Source: Robertmurraya andreesenii
Lineage (GTDB): Bacteria > Bacillota > Bacilli > Bacillales > Cytobacillaceae
Direction: 5' to 3'
NCBI RefSeq assembly: GCF_030813005.1
Contig: NZ_JAUSTU010000001.1
Location: 348,384 to 412,383 of the forward strand
DNA length: 64,000 bases
Shown piece by piece: positions 25,991 to 35,110 of the stretch; the first letter of the stretch is position 1, and each line of letters opens with the position of its first letter. Position numbers and translations under genes: made by a program. The notes beneath the pieces are model-generated. The model worked only from the letters and a program-made list of their open reading frames with translations, did not search any database and was not told where the DNA came from.

Positions 25991-27726
25991 TTATAAGAGA
26001 AAAAATTCGCCTTCTCAGAGGTTGGATCAAAGTAAATAAGCATGGGTGATTTCCTCGGCACAATCGTTCCGCTGTTCATATATTCATGTAGATCAAAGGA
26101 TATTTCTTCTAGCATCGTATGCTTGTATAGTTCCTTTTCGTTTAGAGATAATTTCTCAAACTGTTCCTCAAGTAGGTCTGGATTTTGCAGTAGTCTTTGA
26201 TAAATGTCCGATCGTTGCTTTTTGTCGTAGCTTGGTTCCCACCATGGTTTTCTTGGCTTGTATTTCGATCTTGTTAGATAATCAAGCTTCATAATATCAA
26301 TGACAACCCGGGACTCCTCAAAATCCTTCGTTTCAATGAATTCGAGCAGTCGTTTATATAAGTCCTCCAACTGATGACCGATACGTGCCCAGCCTCTTTC
26401 CTCCCAATAAGAACCAAATTCCTGGAAGAAATCAAATGGGGAAGGGAATAGATTGGATACTAAATACTCAATTGTCTGATCCATTCGGTGATCGTTCCAG
26501 TATTTCTCCAAAACATCCTCGACTTGCTTGATTTTGATAATATCCTCAAAGGATAGAACACGGTTGCCAAGAATTTCATATGGAGCATGGTCCATATAGA
26601 TGTATTGATGCTCATCTGCTCGCAGACGTAGGCCGGTGCCACGTAGCATTTTCAGAAATCCAAGCTGCAGTTCCTCAGGTCTCATGGCAAACACATCATT
26701 AAAGGTTTTTCGGAATGATTGGTAATCCTCTTCTGGAAGGCCGGCAATTAAATCGAGATGCTGGTCAATTTTCCCGCCATTTTTCACCATGGTCACGGTG
26801 CGTGTTAGCTTTTCAAAATTCTGCTTTCTCATCACCAATTCATTCGTATAGTCATTGGTTGATTGCACCCCAATTTCAAAGCGAAAAAGGCCGGGAGGGG
26901 CTTCTTGATTGAGAAACTCGATGACTTCTGGCCTCATAATATCGGCGGTAATTTCAAATTGAAACACGGTACCTGGTACGTGTTCATCGATGAGAAAGCG
27001 GAACATTTCCAAGGCGTAGCTTCGGCTAATATTAAATGTCCGATCGACAAATTTAATCGTTTTGGCCCCATGCTTCATTAAGAAACGAATATCCTCTTTA
27101 ATTTTTTCCCGATCAAAATAGCGGACACCTATTTCAATAGAAGAAAGACAGAATTGACAGCTGAATGGACAGCCACGACTTGTTTCGATATAGGTCACTC
27201 TTTTTGAAAGATGAGGGAGATCCTCTTCAAAGCGATAGGGAGAAGGAAGGACTCGAAGATCAATTTTATTCGCCTGTGGGTTGATGCGAATGTTTCCTTC
27301 CTCACGATAGGCAATTCCATGGACCTTGGAAAAATTATTTTCACCTTGCAGCTGAGTCAGCAGCTGTTTGAAGGTTGCCTCCCCCTCACCAATGACGATG
27401 AAGTCGAACTCCGGTACATTTTTCATCCATTCGAGCACATCGTAGGTAACCTCAGGGCCACCGACAACAATAGGAATAGAAGCATCAATTTTCTTGATCA
27501 TATTAATGACTTTAATTGTTTCTTCGATATTCCATATGTAACAGCTGAAACCAATGACGTCCGGCTTTCTTTTGATTAGGTCGGTGACTATGTTCATCGT
27601 TGGGTCCTTGATCGTGAACTCAACTAGCTGAATGTCAAATTCAGGTGCGGCATTGGCCTTCAAATATCGTATAGCCAAATTTGTATGTATATATTTTGCG
27701 TTTAGGGTTGTACAGATTATGTTCAT
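25966..27726 (-). CDS. B12-binding-domain radical SAM protein (DUF4080)
   Basis: A 586-residue enzyme with a cobalamin-binding-like domain (about 1-140, VIGFSCYIWNIEETIKV and VVGGPEVTYD), a radical SAM core with the cluster motif CPFSCQFC (CxxxCxxC), and a C-terminal DUF4080 region. The start is placed at ATG 27726 (MNIICTTLNAKYIHTNLA), the typical N-terminus; the frame to 27789 extends upstream of the ribosome site AAGGAG. The substrate is unknown. Bacillus genomes often carry one such gene, annotated only as B12-binding radical SAM. Confidence 0.9.
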   Translation of the reverse strand: MNIICTTLNAKYIHTNLAIRYLKANAAPEFDIQLVEFTIKDPTMNIVTDLIKRKPDVIGFSCYIWNIEETIKVINMIKKIDASIPIVVGGPEVTYDVLEWMKNVPEFDFIVIGEGEATFKQLLTQLQGENNFSKVHGIAYREEGNIRINPQANKIDLRVLPSPYRFEEDLPHLSKRVTYIETSRGCPFSCQFCLSSIEIGVRYFDREKIKEDIRFLMKHGAKTIKFVDRTFNISRSYALEMFRFLIDEHVPGTVFQFEITADIMRPEVIEFLNQEAPPGLFRFEIGVQSTNDYTNELVMRKQNFEKLTRTVTMVKNGGKIDQHLDLIAGLPEEDYQSFRKTFNDVFAMRPEELQLGFLKMLRGTGLRLRADEHQYIYMDHAPYEILGNRVLSFEDIIKIKQVEDVLEKYWNDHRMDQTIEYLVSNLFPSPFDFFQEFGSYWEERGWARIGHQLEDLYKRLLEFIETKDFEESRVVIDIMKLDYLTRSKYKPRKPWWEPSYDKKQRSDIYQRLLQNPDLLEEQFEKLSLNEKELYKHTMLEEISFDLHEYMNSGTIVPRKSPMLIYFDPTSEKANFFSYKITEHTIQ

Positions 27727-27823
27727 TTGAGAGCTTGAACTCCTTTTTGAAATAAATATTGACATATCATTATATCTTATTGTAGACAAAATGAATAGAA
27801 AAGGTACTAAAATAGCGATAAAA

Positions 27824-27850
27824 AAGCTCTCTCCAAGAGGGAGAGAGCTT
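27824..27850 (-). terminator. Intrinsic terminator of lactate permease gene
   Basis: On the minus strand an 11-bp AAGCTCTCTCC stem is closed by a 5-nt loop and followed by six T. Confidence 0.85.
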
Positions 27851-27855
27851 ACTTC

Positions 27856-29562
27856 TTAAGGAATCATCCAAGTTAATACGGTGCTTTGTAAGAATGTAAT
27901 ACAGCAGATAATGAATAATAGGAAGATACTGTGTTTTACAGTGAAGCGTAGTAATTCAGATTCTCTTCCTGCTAATCCGACGGCAGCACAAGCTACGGCA
28001 ATGGACTGAGGCGAAATCATTTTTCCTGTTACACCACCAGATGAGTTAGCGGCAAGTGCTAATACTGGGTCCATGCCAACTGATGATGCAGTAACCTGCT
28101 GTAATTTCGCAAATAGTACGTTGGCAGAAGTATCGGAACCGGTAATGAAAACACCAAGCCAACCAAGTACTGGTGAGAAGAATGGGAAGAGTTTTCCCGT
28201 CTTTGCAAGGACCATTCCCAATGTTGTTGTCATTCCAGCGACATTGGCTACATACGCAAAGGCTACAACAGAGCAAATTGTGATTAGTGGGTACTTGATT
28301 TCATTAAGTGTGTGACCAAATGTAATGAAAAAGTCCTTCCAGCTCATCTTAAAGATGAATTTCGTTACGATTGCTGCTAAGAGAATCGCTGTACCTGCTG
28401 CACCAAGAAGCTCTAGCTTATAAACAGCTGCGATCGGGTCACCGGCAGCATTGAGAACTTTGTTATGCAAAAGCGGCACTTCTGGCATAAAAGTTAACGC
28501 ATGACCGATTGAATTAACTATTTTTAGAATGGCATTTGTTCCTTCATAGTGGCCAGTTAGAGCTAGCTTAACTGTAGGAGTTCCCCAAAGAGAAATAAAC
28601 GCCGTTAAGATAATAAATGGAGACCACGCTTTGAAAATTTGACCCCCAGTGTAATGAACGTCATGTGTTCCCTTGCTTTTAGCAGCCGCTGTAGCTGCCA
28701 TTTCCTGTTCCGCAGAGAAACGGTAAATATTTTTTGGTTGCCAGAATTTCATGAAAATAGCTAAGGCAAATAATGAAACTAATGCAGAAAGAATATCCGG
28801 TAATTCAGGTCCTAAGAAGTTAGAAGTTAAATACTGTGTGATAGCAAATGATACACCAGAAACTAAGATAGCAGGCATAACTTCAAGTGCTTTCTTAAAA
28901 CCTACCATAATGAATACTAAGAAAAATGGAACGAATACAGATAGGAATGGTAATTGGCGTCCAACCATTTTGGAAATTTCAGTTGCTGGAATTCCTGTTA
29001 TCCCTTCCATCGCTGTGATTGGAACCCCGATGGCACCAAAAGCAACCGGTGCAGTATTCGCAATTAAGCAAAGGCCTGCTGCGTATAAAGGATTAAAGCC
29101 AAGTCCTACTAAGAGTGCTGCAGAGATCGCAACTGGTGCTCCAAATCCAGCAGCCCCTTCAAGAAAGGCTCCGAATGAAAAAGCAATCAATAATGCTTGA
29201 ATCCGTCTGTCTTCTGTAATCGATAATACGGAATGACGAATTATATCAAAATGTCCAGTTTTAACGGTCATATTATATAGGAATACGGATGCAATGATAA
29301 TCCAGCCAATTGGTAGTAATCCGTATACGGCACCTTGTGTTCCAGACATTATCGCAGTTCCAACAGGAACCTTAAAAGCAACGATAGCAAGGACTAATGC
29401 AATAAGAAAAGTTGTTATTCCTGCGATATACCCCTTCATTTTCTTAATGGCTAATGCCCAGAAGAAATAGAGAATTGGAATTAGTGCTACGATAGCGGAC
29501 CATGCCAGACTATCGCCAACAGCAGTGAAGTTTTGTTGAAATGTCACGATGATTTCCCCCAA
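27856..29562 (-). CDS. lctP: L-lactate permease
   Basis: LctP/LldP-family lactate transporter of 568 residues with about 14 membrane helices. Family signatures include GAFLEGAAGFGAPVAISAALLVGLGF, NTAPVAFGAIGVPI, GSDTSANVLFAKLQ and NSSGGVTGKMISPQSIAVACAAVGL. It is divergent from the GntR regulator and shares with lutABC the same 13-bp operator, so it is the uptake arm of the lactate system (called lutP in B. subtilis). Two cre-like sites between gene and operator suggest catabolite repression. Confidence 0.94.
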   Translation of the reverse strand: MGEIIVTFQQNFTAVGDSLAWSAIVALIPILYFFWALAIKKMKGYIAGITTFLIALVLAIVAFKVPVGTAIMSGTQGAVYGLLPIGWIIIASVFLYNMTVKTGHFDIIRHSVLSITEDRRIQALLIAFSFGAFLEGAAGFGAPVAISAALLVGLGFNPLYAAGLCLIANTAPVAFGAIGVPITAMEGITGIPATEISKMVGRQLPFLSVFVPFFLVFIMVGFKKALEVMPAILVSGVSFAITQYLTSNFLGPELPDILSALVSLFALAIFMKFWQPKNIYRFSAEQEMAATAAAKSKGTHDVHYTGGQIFKAWSPFIILTAFISLWGTPTVKLALTGHYEGTNAILKIVNSIGHALTFMPEVPLLHNKVLNAAGDPIAAVYKLELLGAAGTAILLAAIVTKFIFKMSWKDFFITFGHTLNEIKYPLITICSVVAFAYVANVAGMTTTLGMVLAKTGKLFPFFSPVLGWLGVFITGSDTSANVLFAKLQQVTASSVGMDPVLALAANSSGGVTGKMISPQSIAVACAAVGLAGRESELLRFTVKHSIFLLFIICCITFLQSTVLTWMIP

Positions 29563-29584
29563 TTAATAAATTTTAGTGATTGTT

Positions 29585-29598
29585 TGAATGCGCTAACA
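29585..29598. promoter_or_regulatory. cre-like CcpA site near lctP start
   Basis: TGAATGCGCTAACA differs from TGWAANCGNTNWCA at one position only. It lies 23-36 bp before the lctP start codon. Confidence 0.55.
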
Positions 29599-29643
29599 AT
29601 CAACTTTTTCCAAAAAATATGTTACTCCTCTCCCCCTTTGTGA

Positions 29644-29657
29644 AGTAATCGTTTTCA
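29644..29657 (-). promoter_or_regulatory. Second cre-like site upstream of lctP
   Basis: On the minus strand TGAAAACGATTACT matches the cre consensus except at the last base. Confidence 0.5.
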
Positions 29658-29690
29658 TATTTGCATATTTTCATAGGACATGATGATGTG

Positions 29691-29703
29691 GTCATCAGAT
29701 GAC
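29691..29703. promoter_or_regulatory. LutR-type operator, copy 1 (lctP/lutR intergenic)
   Basis: GTCATCAGATGAC, a perfect odd-centred palindrome. The identical 13-mer occurs upstream of lutA at 30802. FadR-group GntR regulators bind short palindromes of this kind, and the gene for one lies 157 bp away. Confidence 0.75.
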
Positions 29704-29859
29704 TTGATGTAATGAATTATATTTTCTATTTCGACAAAATTCAACACCTTTGTGAAATTTTCTTAAATTTTTTTTCAAAAGGGAAGAAAAATATTGACAA
29801 GCTAAATTTTATTTTTTATGTATAATAGAGCTATATCTTAATAGCGAACAAGGGAGAAT

Positions 29860-30612
29860 ATGGGAGTGAACCGCTTGAAATATAAACAAATCAAACCGAA
29901 GAAGATATATGAGCAGGTTGCTGAAGCACTTCATGAAATGATTAGAACCGGGCAAATCAAACCGGGGGATAAGCTCGATTCCGTGCAGCAGCTCGCAGAA
30001 AATTTCCAGGTTGGCCGTTCGGCAATTAGGGAAGCGCTTTCTGCGTTGAAGGCGATGGGGCTAGTGGAAATGAGACAAGGGGAAGGAACATTTATTAGAA
30101 GCTTTGAAGCAAAGCAGGTCACTTTTCCACTTTCAACTGCGATTTTAATGAATAAAGAGGATATTGGTCACTTGTTGGAAGTGAGAAAAATTGTTGAAAC
30201 AGGAGCTTCTGCATCCGCTGCAAGAAATCGTACGGAAAAGGATTTAGAAACGATGGAATTGGTCTTGGAAGAAATGAGGTTAGCTCAGGGCGATGGTGAG
30301 TTAGGAGAAAAGGCAGATTTCAAATTTCACCTTGCCTTATCAGCTGCTGCCCATAATCCATTATTATCTGGTTTAATGGATCAAATTTCAGAGCTCATGA
30401 TTGAAACCCAGAGGGAAACACGCCGCTTGTGGCTGTTTTCTAAGCAAACAACTAGTGAAAAGCTGTACGATCAGCATATGGAAATTTATAAGGCGATTCT
30501 TAAAAGAGACGAAGAGCTTGCTCGAGAAGCTATGCTTTCCCATCTTGAAAATGTCGAGAACATTTTAAGAAAATACTTCGAAGAAACCGTTCATACTGAG
30601 AAATCTCAGTGA
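29860..30612 (+). CDS. lutR: GntR-family lactate regulator LutR
   Basis: A 250-residue FadR-subfamily GntR repressor. The N-terminal winged helix-turn-helix (KKIYEQVAEALHEMIRTGQIKPGDKL, QVGRSAIREALSALKAMGLVEMRQGEGTFI) is followed by the helical FCD ligand domain with its metal-site residues in EVRKIVETGASASAA, ADFKFHLALSAAAHNP and DQHMEIYKAIL. AGGGAG precedes ATG 29860. It sits between the lactate permease and lutABC, both of which carry the same operator, so L-lactate-responsive repression is the natural reading. Confidence 0.9.
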   Translation: MGVNRLKYKQIKPKKIYEQVAEALHEMIRTGQIKPGDKLDSVQQLAENFQVGRSAIREALSALKAMGLVEMRQGEGTFIRSFEAKQVTFPLSTAILMNKEDIGHLLEVRKIVETGASASAARNRTEKDLETMELVLEEMRLAQGDGELGEKADFKFHLALSAAAHNPLLSGLMDQISELMIETQRETRRLWLFSKQTTSEKLYDQHMEIYKAILKRDEELAREAMLSHLENVENILRKYFEETVHTEKSQ

Positions 30613-30625
30613 TGAAAATGGAAAG

Positions 30626-30665
30626 TTTGAGGCTTATTCAGGCGATTGAATAGGTCTCAAACTAT
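30626..30665 (+). terminator. Hairpin after lutR
   Basis: AGTTTGAG pairs with CTCAAACT around an inner TATTC/GAATA stem. The trailing T tract is weak. Confidence 0.5.
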
Positions 30666-30801
30666 TTGTATTTCTCGTATTTTATTCCCTTATTCCTTTC
30701 TGGTTATAATTTCCTTTGTCATGTTTTGAGTGAAAACTCTTTCTAACAAAGGCTTGTTTGTAGTAGTATTAATTTAGTGAAATTGGTGTTTCCAATTTTT
30801 A

Positions 30802-30814
30802 GTCATCAGATGAC
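30802..30814. promoter_or_regulatory. LutR-type operator, copy 2 (upstream of lutABC)
   Basis: The same perfect palindrome GTCATCAGATGAC as at 29691, 57 bp before the lutA start, placed to block transcription of lutABC. Confidence 0.75.
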
Positions 30815-30870
30815 CAGTTGACTATAGATCGAAATGATCGACAAATACTGTTTTATAAGGAGCGGGGAAA

Positions 30871-31587
30871 ATGAAAGTAACCCTTTTTGCTACTTGTTTA
30901 GTAGATATGTTTCAAGGTGATGTAGGTAAAGCAACAGTTGAGCTGTTGGAGCGTTTGGGCTGTGAGATTGATTTTCCTGAGAACCAAATTTGCTGTGGAC
31001 AGCCAGCCTATAACAGCGGATATGTGAAAGAAACAATTCCAGTAATGAAGCAAATGATGACTGCTTTTGAAAATGCTGAGTATATTGTGGCACCATCTGG
31101 ATCCTGTGCATTCTTTTTTAAAGAATATCCACATATTTTTAAAGATGACCCAGTTTGGTTTCCGAAAGCAAAGGCTCTCGCTGATAAAACTTATGAATTA
31201 ACACAATTTATTGTGGAAGTTCTAAAAGTAACAGATGTAGGGGCACGCTTGGAAGGAAAAGCGACCTACCATACCTCTTGCCATATGACAAGATTACTTG
31301 GAGTGAAAGAACCTCCTATGACTTTATTGAAAAATGTAAAAGGTTTGGAATTAGTTGAACTTCCTTTTAAAGAGCAGTGCTGTGGATTTGGTGGAACGTT
31401 CTCCGTTAAAATGGCTCATATTTCAGAGCAAATGGTGGATGAAAAAGTCGAGCATGTTGAAGAGACAGAGGCAGAATACTTAATTGGTGCAGATGCAGCA
31501 TGCTTAATGAATATCGGTGGAAGAATTCAAAGACAAGGGAAGCCGATTAAGGTCATGCATATTGCTGAAGTACTAAATTGTCGATAA
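30871..31587 (+). CDS. lutA: L-lactate utilization Fe-S protein LutA
   Basis: A 238-residue CCG-domain protein, first subunit of the LutABC L-lactate oxidation complex. Two cysteine-rich CCG modules are seen: FATCLVDMF with NQICCGQPAYNSG, and YHTSCHMTRLLG with KEQCCGFGGTFSVK. GGAGCGGGG lies upstream of the ATG. It begins the lutABC operon behind a LutR-type operator. Confidence 0.95.
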   Translation: MKVTLFATCLVDMFQGDVGKATVELLERLGCEIDFPENQICCGQPAYNSGYVKETIPVMKQMMTAFENAEYIVAPSGSCAFFFKEYPHIFKDDPVWFPKAKALADKTYELTQFIVEVLKVTDVGARLEGKATYHTSCHMTRLLGVKEPPMTLLKNVKGLELVELPFKEQCCGFGGTFSVKMAHISEQMVDEKVEHVEETEAEYLIGADAACLMNIGGRIQRQGKPIKVMHIAEVLNCR

Positions 31588-31626
31588 GTTGTACCTTTTT
31601 TACATTGAGAAAAGGAGGAAAAACAA

Positions 31627-33054
31627 ATGCCAATGAAAACAAGTACCCAACCATTTAAGGAACGGGTAAATGATAATATTCAGGATTCTTTTATGCGGGG
31701 AGCAGTTTCGAGTGCTCAAAATCGATTTCAAACAAATCGACTTAAGCAAGCGGAAGAACTAGGACATTGGGAGGATTGGCGCTCCCATGCAGAAGAAATT
31801 CGTCAGCATGTCTTGGAGAATTTGGATTACTATTTATTTGAATTAAGTGAGAATGTTTCCAAAAGAGGCGGACATGTCTTTTTTGCTTCAACCCCAGAAG
31901 AGGCAAATCGCTATATAAAAGAAGTTGTCGAGAAAAAAGCAGCAAAGAAAGTCGTCAAGTCTAAGTCCATGGTAACGGAAGAAATTAACTTGAATTCAAC
32001 CCTTGAAAATCTGGGCTGTGAAGTCATTGAAACGGATTTAGGTGAGTATATACTACAGGTTGATGATCATGAACCTCCGTCTCACATCGTTGTTCCTGCC
32101 TTGCATAAAAACAGACAGCAAATCCGTGATGTGTTTAAAGAAAAACAAGGTTACCAAAATAGTGATAAGGCTGAAGATATTGCGGCCTATGTCCGTGGGA
32201 AGTTACGTGAAGAGTTCTTAACAGCTGACGTTGGAATCACTGGCTGTAATTTTGCGATTGCAGAAACAGGCTCCATTACCTTGGTGACAAACGAAGGTAA
32301 TGCAGACTTAGTAGCTGCCTTACCGAAGACGCAAATTACCGTAATGGGGATGGAAAGACTTGTACCAACAATGGAGGAAATGGAAGTCCTCGTTGGTATG
32401 CTCACTAGAAGTGCTGTTGGTAAAAAACTAACAAGCTATGTAACGACCTTATCAGGTCCCAGAGATGAAGGAGATGTTGATGGGCCAGAGGAGTTTCATC
32501 TAGTCGTCATTGATAATGGTCGATCTGGCATCCTAGGAACTGAGTTTCAATCTGTCCTTCAGTGTATTCGTTGTGCGGCCTGTGTGAATGCTTGTCCGGT
32601 CTATCGCCATGTCGGTGGCCATACGTATGGATCCATTTATTCCGGCCCAATTGGAGCAGTTCTATCCCCATTGCTTGGCGGTTATGATGATTATAAAGAA
32701 TTGCCATATGCTTCTTCTCTATGTGGAGCATGTACAGAAGCATGTCCAGTAAAGATTCCTTTGCATGAGCTACTGATTAAACATCGCCAAGTGATTGTGG
32801 AGCGAGAAGGAAAGGCTCCATTTGCAGAAAAAATGGCAATGAAAGCCTTTGGAATGGGGGCTTCTTCATCAGGGCTTTATAAATTTGCAACGAAGATGGT
32901 TCCATCTGTTACGAAGCCATTCACAGACGGCGAGAAATTTACTAAAGGTCCTGGCCCTTTAAAAGATTGGATTGCAATCCGTGAGTTTCCAGCACCAAAT
33001 AAACAAAGCTTCCGGGATTGGTTCAAAAATCGTCCAAAAGGAGGGAATCAATAA
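31627..33054 (+). CDS. lutB: L-lactate utilization Fe-S protein LutB
   Basis: A 475-residue subunit combining an N-terminal LUD domain (about 60-290, including VKSKSMVTEEINLNSTLENLG and GITGCNFAIAETGSI) with a C-terminal double [4Fe-4S] region (CIRCAACVNACPVYRHVGG and CGACTEACPVKIPLHEL). It passes electrons from lactate oxidation towards the respiratory chain. AAAGGAGG precedes the ATG. Its TAA overlaps the ATG of lutC. Confidence 0.95.
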   Translation: MPMKTSTQPFKERVNDNIQDSFMRGAVSSAQNRFQTNRLKQAEELGHWEDWRSHAEEIRQHVLENLDYYLFELSENVSKRGGHVFFASTPEEANRYIKEVVEKKAAKKVVKSKSMVTEEINLNSTLENLGCEVIETDLGEYILQVDDHEPPSHIVVPALHKNRQQIRDVFKEKQGYQNSDKAEDIAAYVRGKLREEFLTADVGITGCNFAIAETGSITLVTNEGNADLVAALPKTQITVMGMERLVPTMEEMEVLVGMLTRSAVGKKLTSYVTTLSGPRDEGDVDGPEEFHLVVIDNGRSGILGTEFQSVLQCIRCAACVNACPVYRHVGGHTYGSIYSGPIGAVLSPLLGGYDDYKELPYASSLCGACTEACPVKIPLHELLIKHRQVIVEREGKAPFAEKMAMKAFGMGASSSGLYKFATKMVPSVTKPFTDGEKFTKGPGPLKDWIAIREFPAPNKQSFRDWFKNRPKGGNQ

Positions 33055-33770
33055 TGAATGGAACCATACAGAATCGTGATGCATTCTTAAGTCAAATTGC
33101 TAACCGCCTTGGTCGTGAAAGAAAAACCTCATTAGAGAGACCTAAGTGGAAATACAATCCTCAGGATGAAGTATTGAAAGATGCAACACAAGATGACCTT
33201 GTAGAGGTATTAAAGCAACAATGCAATAATATCCATACAAAATTTGTTCAAACGAATTCAGCCAATCTTGTTGCTTCCCTGAAAGAAGTTGTCGATGGCT
33301 ATGGTGGCGGTTCCATCGTTGTAGGGAACGATAAGCGATTTGAACAATTTGGTCTAAGCGAGCTTTTGAAAAAAGACTGGCCAGAATCCGGGTCGGAGGT
33401 ACATGTTTGGGATCATACTTTGGGAAGAGAAAATATAGAAAAAGCGAACCTGGCAAATGTAGGGATTTCCATCAGTGAAATTACTTTGGCTGAGTCAGCT
33501 ACAGCTGTTCTTTTTAGCAGCAAAGATCAAGGAAGAACCATTAGTTTTCTACCAAATTATTCGATTATCATTATGCCTAAGAGCACGATTGTTCCTCGTA
33601 TGACTCAAGGAGCTCGATTTGTTCGAGAAAAAGTGAAAAACGGTGAGCAAATTGCCTCTTGTGTCAACTTTATTTCTGGACCAAGTGATTCTGCCGATAT
33701 CGAAATGATTCCAGTTATTGGGGTTCATGGACCAATAAAAATGACCTATATCGTCGTTGATGATCTGTAA
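33054..33770 (+). CDS. lutC: L-lactate utilization protein LutC
   Basis: A 238-residue LUD-domain protein, third subunit of LutABC. Conserved segments are ISEITLAESATAVLFSS and NYSIIIMPKSTIVPRMTQGA. The start is at ATG 33054, joined to the lutB stop as TAATG and preceded by AAGGAGGG; the longer frame from 33018 lies inside lutB and is rejected. A terminator follows. Confidence 0.94.
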   Translation: MNGTIQNRDAFLSQIANRLGRERKTSLERPKWKYNPQDEVLKDATQDDLVEVLKQQCNNIHTKFVQTNSANLVASLKEVVDGYGGGSIVVGNDKRFEQFGLSELLKKDWPESGSEVHVWDHTLGRENIEKANLANVGISISEITLAESATAVLFSSKDQGRTISFLPNYSIIIMPKSTIVPRMTQGARFVREKVKNGEQIASCVNFISGPSDSADIEMIPVIGVHGPIKMTYIVVDDL

Positions 33771-33797
33771 AAAAGAAGAATTTTATATCAATATAGT

Positions 33798-33833
33798 AAG
33801 GTATGCCGATTAAACGGTATGCCTTATTTTTTT
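33798..33833 (+). terminator. Intrinsic terminator after lutABC
   Basis: An 11-bp stem with two wobble pairs (33798-33808 and 33815-33825), then seven T. Confidence 0.75.
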
Positions 33834-34096
33834 GCCTGTTAACTATATTATAGGAGTATAGAAAACTGTTATAATACATTTATACAACTGTTATATAACT
33901 ATATTTGTGTATCGGTTAGCTTGAAAGCACGATTTTTATTTAAATAATAAGAACTGTATCACATATTTTTTGTTTGATGTTTGATTTTTATCACAGCAAG
34001 AATAAATTTTTTAAAATAAAATAAGAAGTGGATTTAGAAAGAGCTCAATAGAAAGCTCAAAACACTATTCATACAGTACATATAGGGAGGGAGAAC
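33834..34096 (+). promoter_or_regulatory. AT-rich promoter region of the 2-oxoacid:ferredoxin oxidoreductase operon
   Basis: TTTGA-TTTTTA-TCACA at 33980-33995 is one base from the FNR/CRP box. TAAAAT at 34017-34022 starts 29.5 bp after its centre, the spacing expected for a -41.5 activator site. Otherwise the region is AT-rich without ORFs. Confidence 0.5.
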
Positions 34097-35110
34097 ATGT
34101 CTATTTTACCGAAAAAAAATGAGTTGGGATTTTTTGAGATTCGCTTGGAATCTATCGGTGGTTTAGGTGCAAATTTAGCTGGAAAGATGCTTGCTGAGGC
34201 TGGTGTACTGGGACTTGGTCTTAACGGATCAAACTTTTCTTCATATGGTTCAGAGAAGAAGGGATCGCCAGTGAAAAGCTTCATTCGATTCTGTGATTCA
34301 GATGTAGAAATTCGTGATCATAGTCCGATTGAGCAGCCGCATGTCATTGGGGTCTTTCATGAGGCGTTATATAAAACGATTGATGTTGTAAGTGGATTAA
34401 ATTCCGATGGAATCGTTCTAGTGAATTCAACAAGGGGCTTTGAGGAAATTAAGAAGGATTTACAATTAGAGTATGGAACATTAGCCATTGTCGATGCATT
34501 AGGGATTGCGGTTGAAGAGCGTACAAAGGTAAATACAGCAATGCTAGGAGCGTTATTCCGCATTTGTGATTTCCTTGATCCAGATTCGATGAGAGCTGTT
34601 ATTCGCAAAACCTTTGAGAAGAAATATCCTCACTTAGTAGAACCGAATATTCGTACATTCGATCGTGGCTATAACGAGGTCCAATTTAAAACCTATGAGG
34701 TACCAGCTCATGCGGAAGGAAAGAGTTTTACTAGACCAGAGCCTCGACTTGGCTATGAAACTCAAGCTATTGGCGGTGTAATTACGGCTCAAGGAAATAG
34801 TATTCTTAAGGATTTAAGTGGCTCACGTCAGGGCTTCTTGCCTGAGCTCGATCTCGGTGCATGTATTCACTGTGCCCAGTGTGATACGGTATGTCCTGAT
34901 TTCTGCTTCGTTTGGGAAGAAGGAGAAGACAAACGCGGCAGAAAGCAAATGTTCCTTAAGGGGATTGACTATCAATATTGCAAGGGCTGCCTAAAATGTG
35001 TGGAGGCTTGTCCAACAACTGCCCTTAATGATTTACGTGAAACGATTGGCTATGCGGATGCGCATCGAGTGAAGCAGAACTTTCCATATGTAGCAGGAGG
35101 TGTTTCTTAA
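34097..35110 (+). CDS. 2-oxoacid:ferredoxin oxidoreductase, gamma-delta fusion
   Basis: A 337-residue subunit joining a gamma domain (about 10-190, LESIGGLGANLAGKMLAEAGV and SNFSSYGSEKKGSPVKSFIR) to a delta-type dicluster ferredoxin domain. The two [4Fe-4S] motifs are CIHCAQCDTVCPDFC and CKGCLKCVEACPT. It carries electrons from the thiamine enzyme to ferredoxin. GGGAGGGAG precedes the ATG. It overlaps the next gene (TAATG). Pyruvate is the most likely substrate, but 2-oxoglutarate or branched 2-oxo acids cannot be excluded. Confidence 0.85.
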   Translation: MSILPKKNELGFFEIRLESIGGLGANLAGKMLAEAGVLGLGLNGSNFSSYGSEKKGSPVKSFIRFCDSDVEIRDHSPIEQPHVIGVFHEALYKTIDVVSGLNSDGIVLVNSTRGFEEIKKDLQLEYGTLAIVDALGIAVEERTKVNTAMLGALFRICDFLDPDSMRAVIRKTFEKKYPHLVEPNIRTFDRGYNEVQFKTYEVPAHAEGKSFTRPEPRLGYETQAIGGVITAQGNSILKDLSGSRQGFLPELDLGACIHCAQCDTVCPDFCFVWEEGEDKRGRKQMFLKGIDYQYCKGCLKCVEACPTTALNDLRETIGYADAHRVKQNFPYVAGGVS

